Assembly (NCBI GenBank): GCA_003864495.1
Contig: ML133454.1
Location: 586,501 to 650,500, forward strand
DNA length: 64,000 bases
Reading direction: 5' to 3'
Source of the DNA: Nemopilema nomurai
Lineage: Eukaryota; Cnidaria; Scyphozoa; Rhizostomeae; Rhizostomatidae
A model generated the notes under the pieces. The model was not told where the DNA came from, did not search any database, and saw nothing but the letters and a program-made list of their open reading frames with translations. Positions within the stretch are counted from its first letter, which is position 1. The number at the start of each line of letters is the position of its first letter. Positions 62,201 through 64,000 of the stretch are shown one piece after another. The position numbers were made by a program, and so were the translations under genes.

Positions 62201-64000
62201 TGCCACTCATAAGGTGCGTCAAACTGGAAATAAGGATTACATTAAAAAGTGAAATCTGCTGATAAACTCTCATATCTCAACAGCATGACTCCTTTCTCGT
62301 TTACTGGCAAAAGCCATGCAATTAGGCCTTTCTCGCAAATCATGGTGGATGTCCTTTTAAATCTAGCGTAAATTTAGGAGCCAAAAAGTGTGTTCAAAAC
62401 ACGCCAAAACCCGACTCCCGAAACTGTCAATTGGACAACAATAGAAAATAAACGCAAGATTTTGGAAAAACTGTTGGAAGAGCGGGTACCAGCATATGTG
62501 GTCAAGTGATGAAAGCTTCTGTCACGTGTTACTCTTTCAATGTATTCTATGAAAAGCTAATCAAGTTGGTGCGTTGATCATAAATTCCTTTTGGGAAAGC
62601 CGCTTCTTGCAAACTGATTGTTTTCAATGTGTTGCTGCGACTGTCGTGTTTTTGTAAATCAGCAATATCAACCAGCAGGCACAATTCATTGACGATCATG
62701 AATGGATAAATAAAATTTATTAACAGTGCATTCAAGTAGATTATTGCCTAAATGTTAGGTTAAGGGCAACCAAATTCTCCCCGTGTTTATTATTGGTGGC
62801 AGTTTCTGGCAAAATATTCGTGAATGCAACTTAAAAGATTAGCAATTGTCAGCATAAATCTGGCTATTACTCTGCTATTTGAAGATATCCTTAACGAGAT
62901 ATAAATGTTTACAGAATCTTGTCGCTAAGAACCTGAAAGCATTGAATTCATCTGCTGGTGTGCCGAGGGCCCACAAGCGCTCTGATAACCCATTATCTTA
63001 ATGGTGACTGAAAGGTTACAACAATCTTTTTAGCTTTTAAACAATCTTTTTAGCTATGTGTGCCTCTGTACCCAATCTGGTGCTTGTATTGAGCGCGAAG
63101 ATGAAAAATTAACTCAAATAGAAACTGTCAATTCGGAGCGTAGTCCAGGCAGATCTAGCTTATCGCAACACTGTAATGAGGACAAAACATTTTCGCATAG
63201 CGTAATATCCCTGTATTGCTGCATTAGTTGTATTATCAAATAATTCTCAAACCAATGGTTATCTCATGTTACTTCTTACATTGGCCATCTTTATATGTAT
63301 TCCTACAGCGGAACTTTAACTGTTAATTAAGAAAAGCCATTGCAGGTAAAAAGAACTACGTTGTGTGGCAATGATGAAGCACGTCATGCTTCTTATAATG
63401 GTATCTCTCAAGACCTCTTGATGCTGCCGTGTGCGATGACAAGTTTCACAATAAGTAATTTGGATGTCATGCACACGATGCTTTAGCTAAGGAGTCGCTT
63501 GTGTGGTAGGTAGTTCGACGCACTCCCTCTGAATATTCGTTGTGGCGTATGACCAATTCAATCTCATAATCTCGAAGTAAATAAAAACGAGACGAAGTAT
63601 AAACAGTTGAATGACTTCTTTTATTCGCCCAATGATAATTTTCTACTGGCTTGACTGCAAAATGCCGCCCGTGTTTAAATTCTTCGGGCAACAAATATCA
63701 AATCATTCAGGCAAATTTAAATAGCTTTATCATGCTTTAGGGCTCTTGTTCTATAAAAATCTTTGTTATGTGCAAGAAAACACGCTTATGGTTGTTTGTG
63801 TTTCTGGTTTTAAAGAAGATAAGCCAGACAAAAGAGGGGGCGATTAAGGATAAACTTTTAGATCATCTTTAATGAAGTTGTCTCTACGGAGCTACGATTC
63901 CACGTATCCAAAAAAGACAGCTCTGGATAAACCAATACAAAGGCGTTGTTGAAAAACAGAGACCTAAAATGCAAGCGTTTACTTCTATTTTTAGCTTGAG

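Larger units (their letters stand above)
56602..64000. other. otp intron and upstream flank, no further exon identified
   Basis: I looked on the minus strand for the first three quarters of a Paired-class homeodomain (RRxRTxFT to ESRVQ followed by a donor) and did not find it. A GTGAGT donor-like site near 57602 and a GTAAGT near 59547 follow frames that do not resemble Orthopedia. The region has moderate AT content and no large repeat. Confidence 0.45.

Noticed and set aside
1..64000. tRNA, rRNA, CRISPR and operon features
   Set aside because: No tRNA B-box with a matching cloverleaf, no rRNA-like block and no direct-repeat/spacer array was seen; the tandem arrays have no unique spacers.

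Overview
This window is intron-rich, AT-rich animal nuclear DNA, most likely from a cnidarian and probably an anthozoan. The organism call is an inference. It rests on small conserved exons with GT-AG introns, a lipoxygenase with the glycine that marks R-type enzymes of the kind known from corals, and an Orthopedia homeobox gene. There is no operon, CRISPR array, rRNA or tRNA that I could recognise.

Three conserved genes carry the coding content. (1) ARIH1/ariadne-1, an RBR-type E3 ubiquitin ligase, is on the minus strand from 29861 to 9805. I rebuilt it as 17 coding exons whose splice phases all agree, giving a complete 507-residue protein. (2) A lipoxygenase is on the plus strand from 35247 to 49969. 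I rebuilt it as 11 coding exons with agreeing phases, giving a 628-residue protein. It appears to have a signal peptide and no PLAT domain, and it ends in Thr rather than the usual iron-ligand Ile. (3) The last coding exon of an Orthopedia-type homeobox gene (otp) is on the minus strand at 56601-56161. The rest of its homeodomain is not visible and probably lies beyond 64000.

Layout: 1-9804 has no recognisable gene, only two short tandem arrays and a decayed coding-like stretch. 9805-29861 is ARIH1, with a 23-nt minisatellite, an 18-G run and a strongly CpG-depleted block inside its introns. 29862-35246 is the spacer between the divergent ARIH1 and lipoxygenase genes. It carries a CRE/CCAAT promoter and a doubtful two-exon small gene. 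35247-49969 is the lipoxygenase, with a 1.1-kb degenerate PIF/Harbinger-type transposon in intron 1 and a 42-nt tandem repeat in intron 5. 49970-56160 is a gene-free spacer. 56161-64000 is the otp terminal exon plus its upstream intron or flank, with a small cluster of possible transcription factor sites near 59.2 kb.

The three genes are not a pathway. One acts in neddylated-cullin ubiquitination, one in oxylipin synthesis and one in neural patterning. The most unusual item is the lipoxygenase. A secreted-type, PLAT-less animal enzyme with a changed metal site (His, His, His, Ser, C-terminal Thr) and an R-type stereocontrol glycine would be worth following up.
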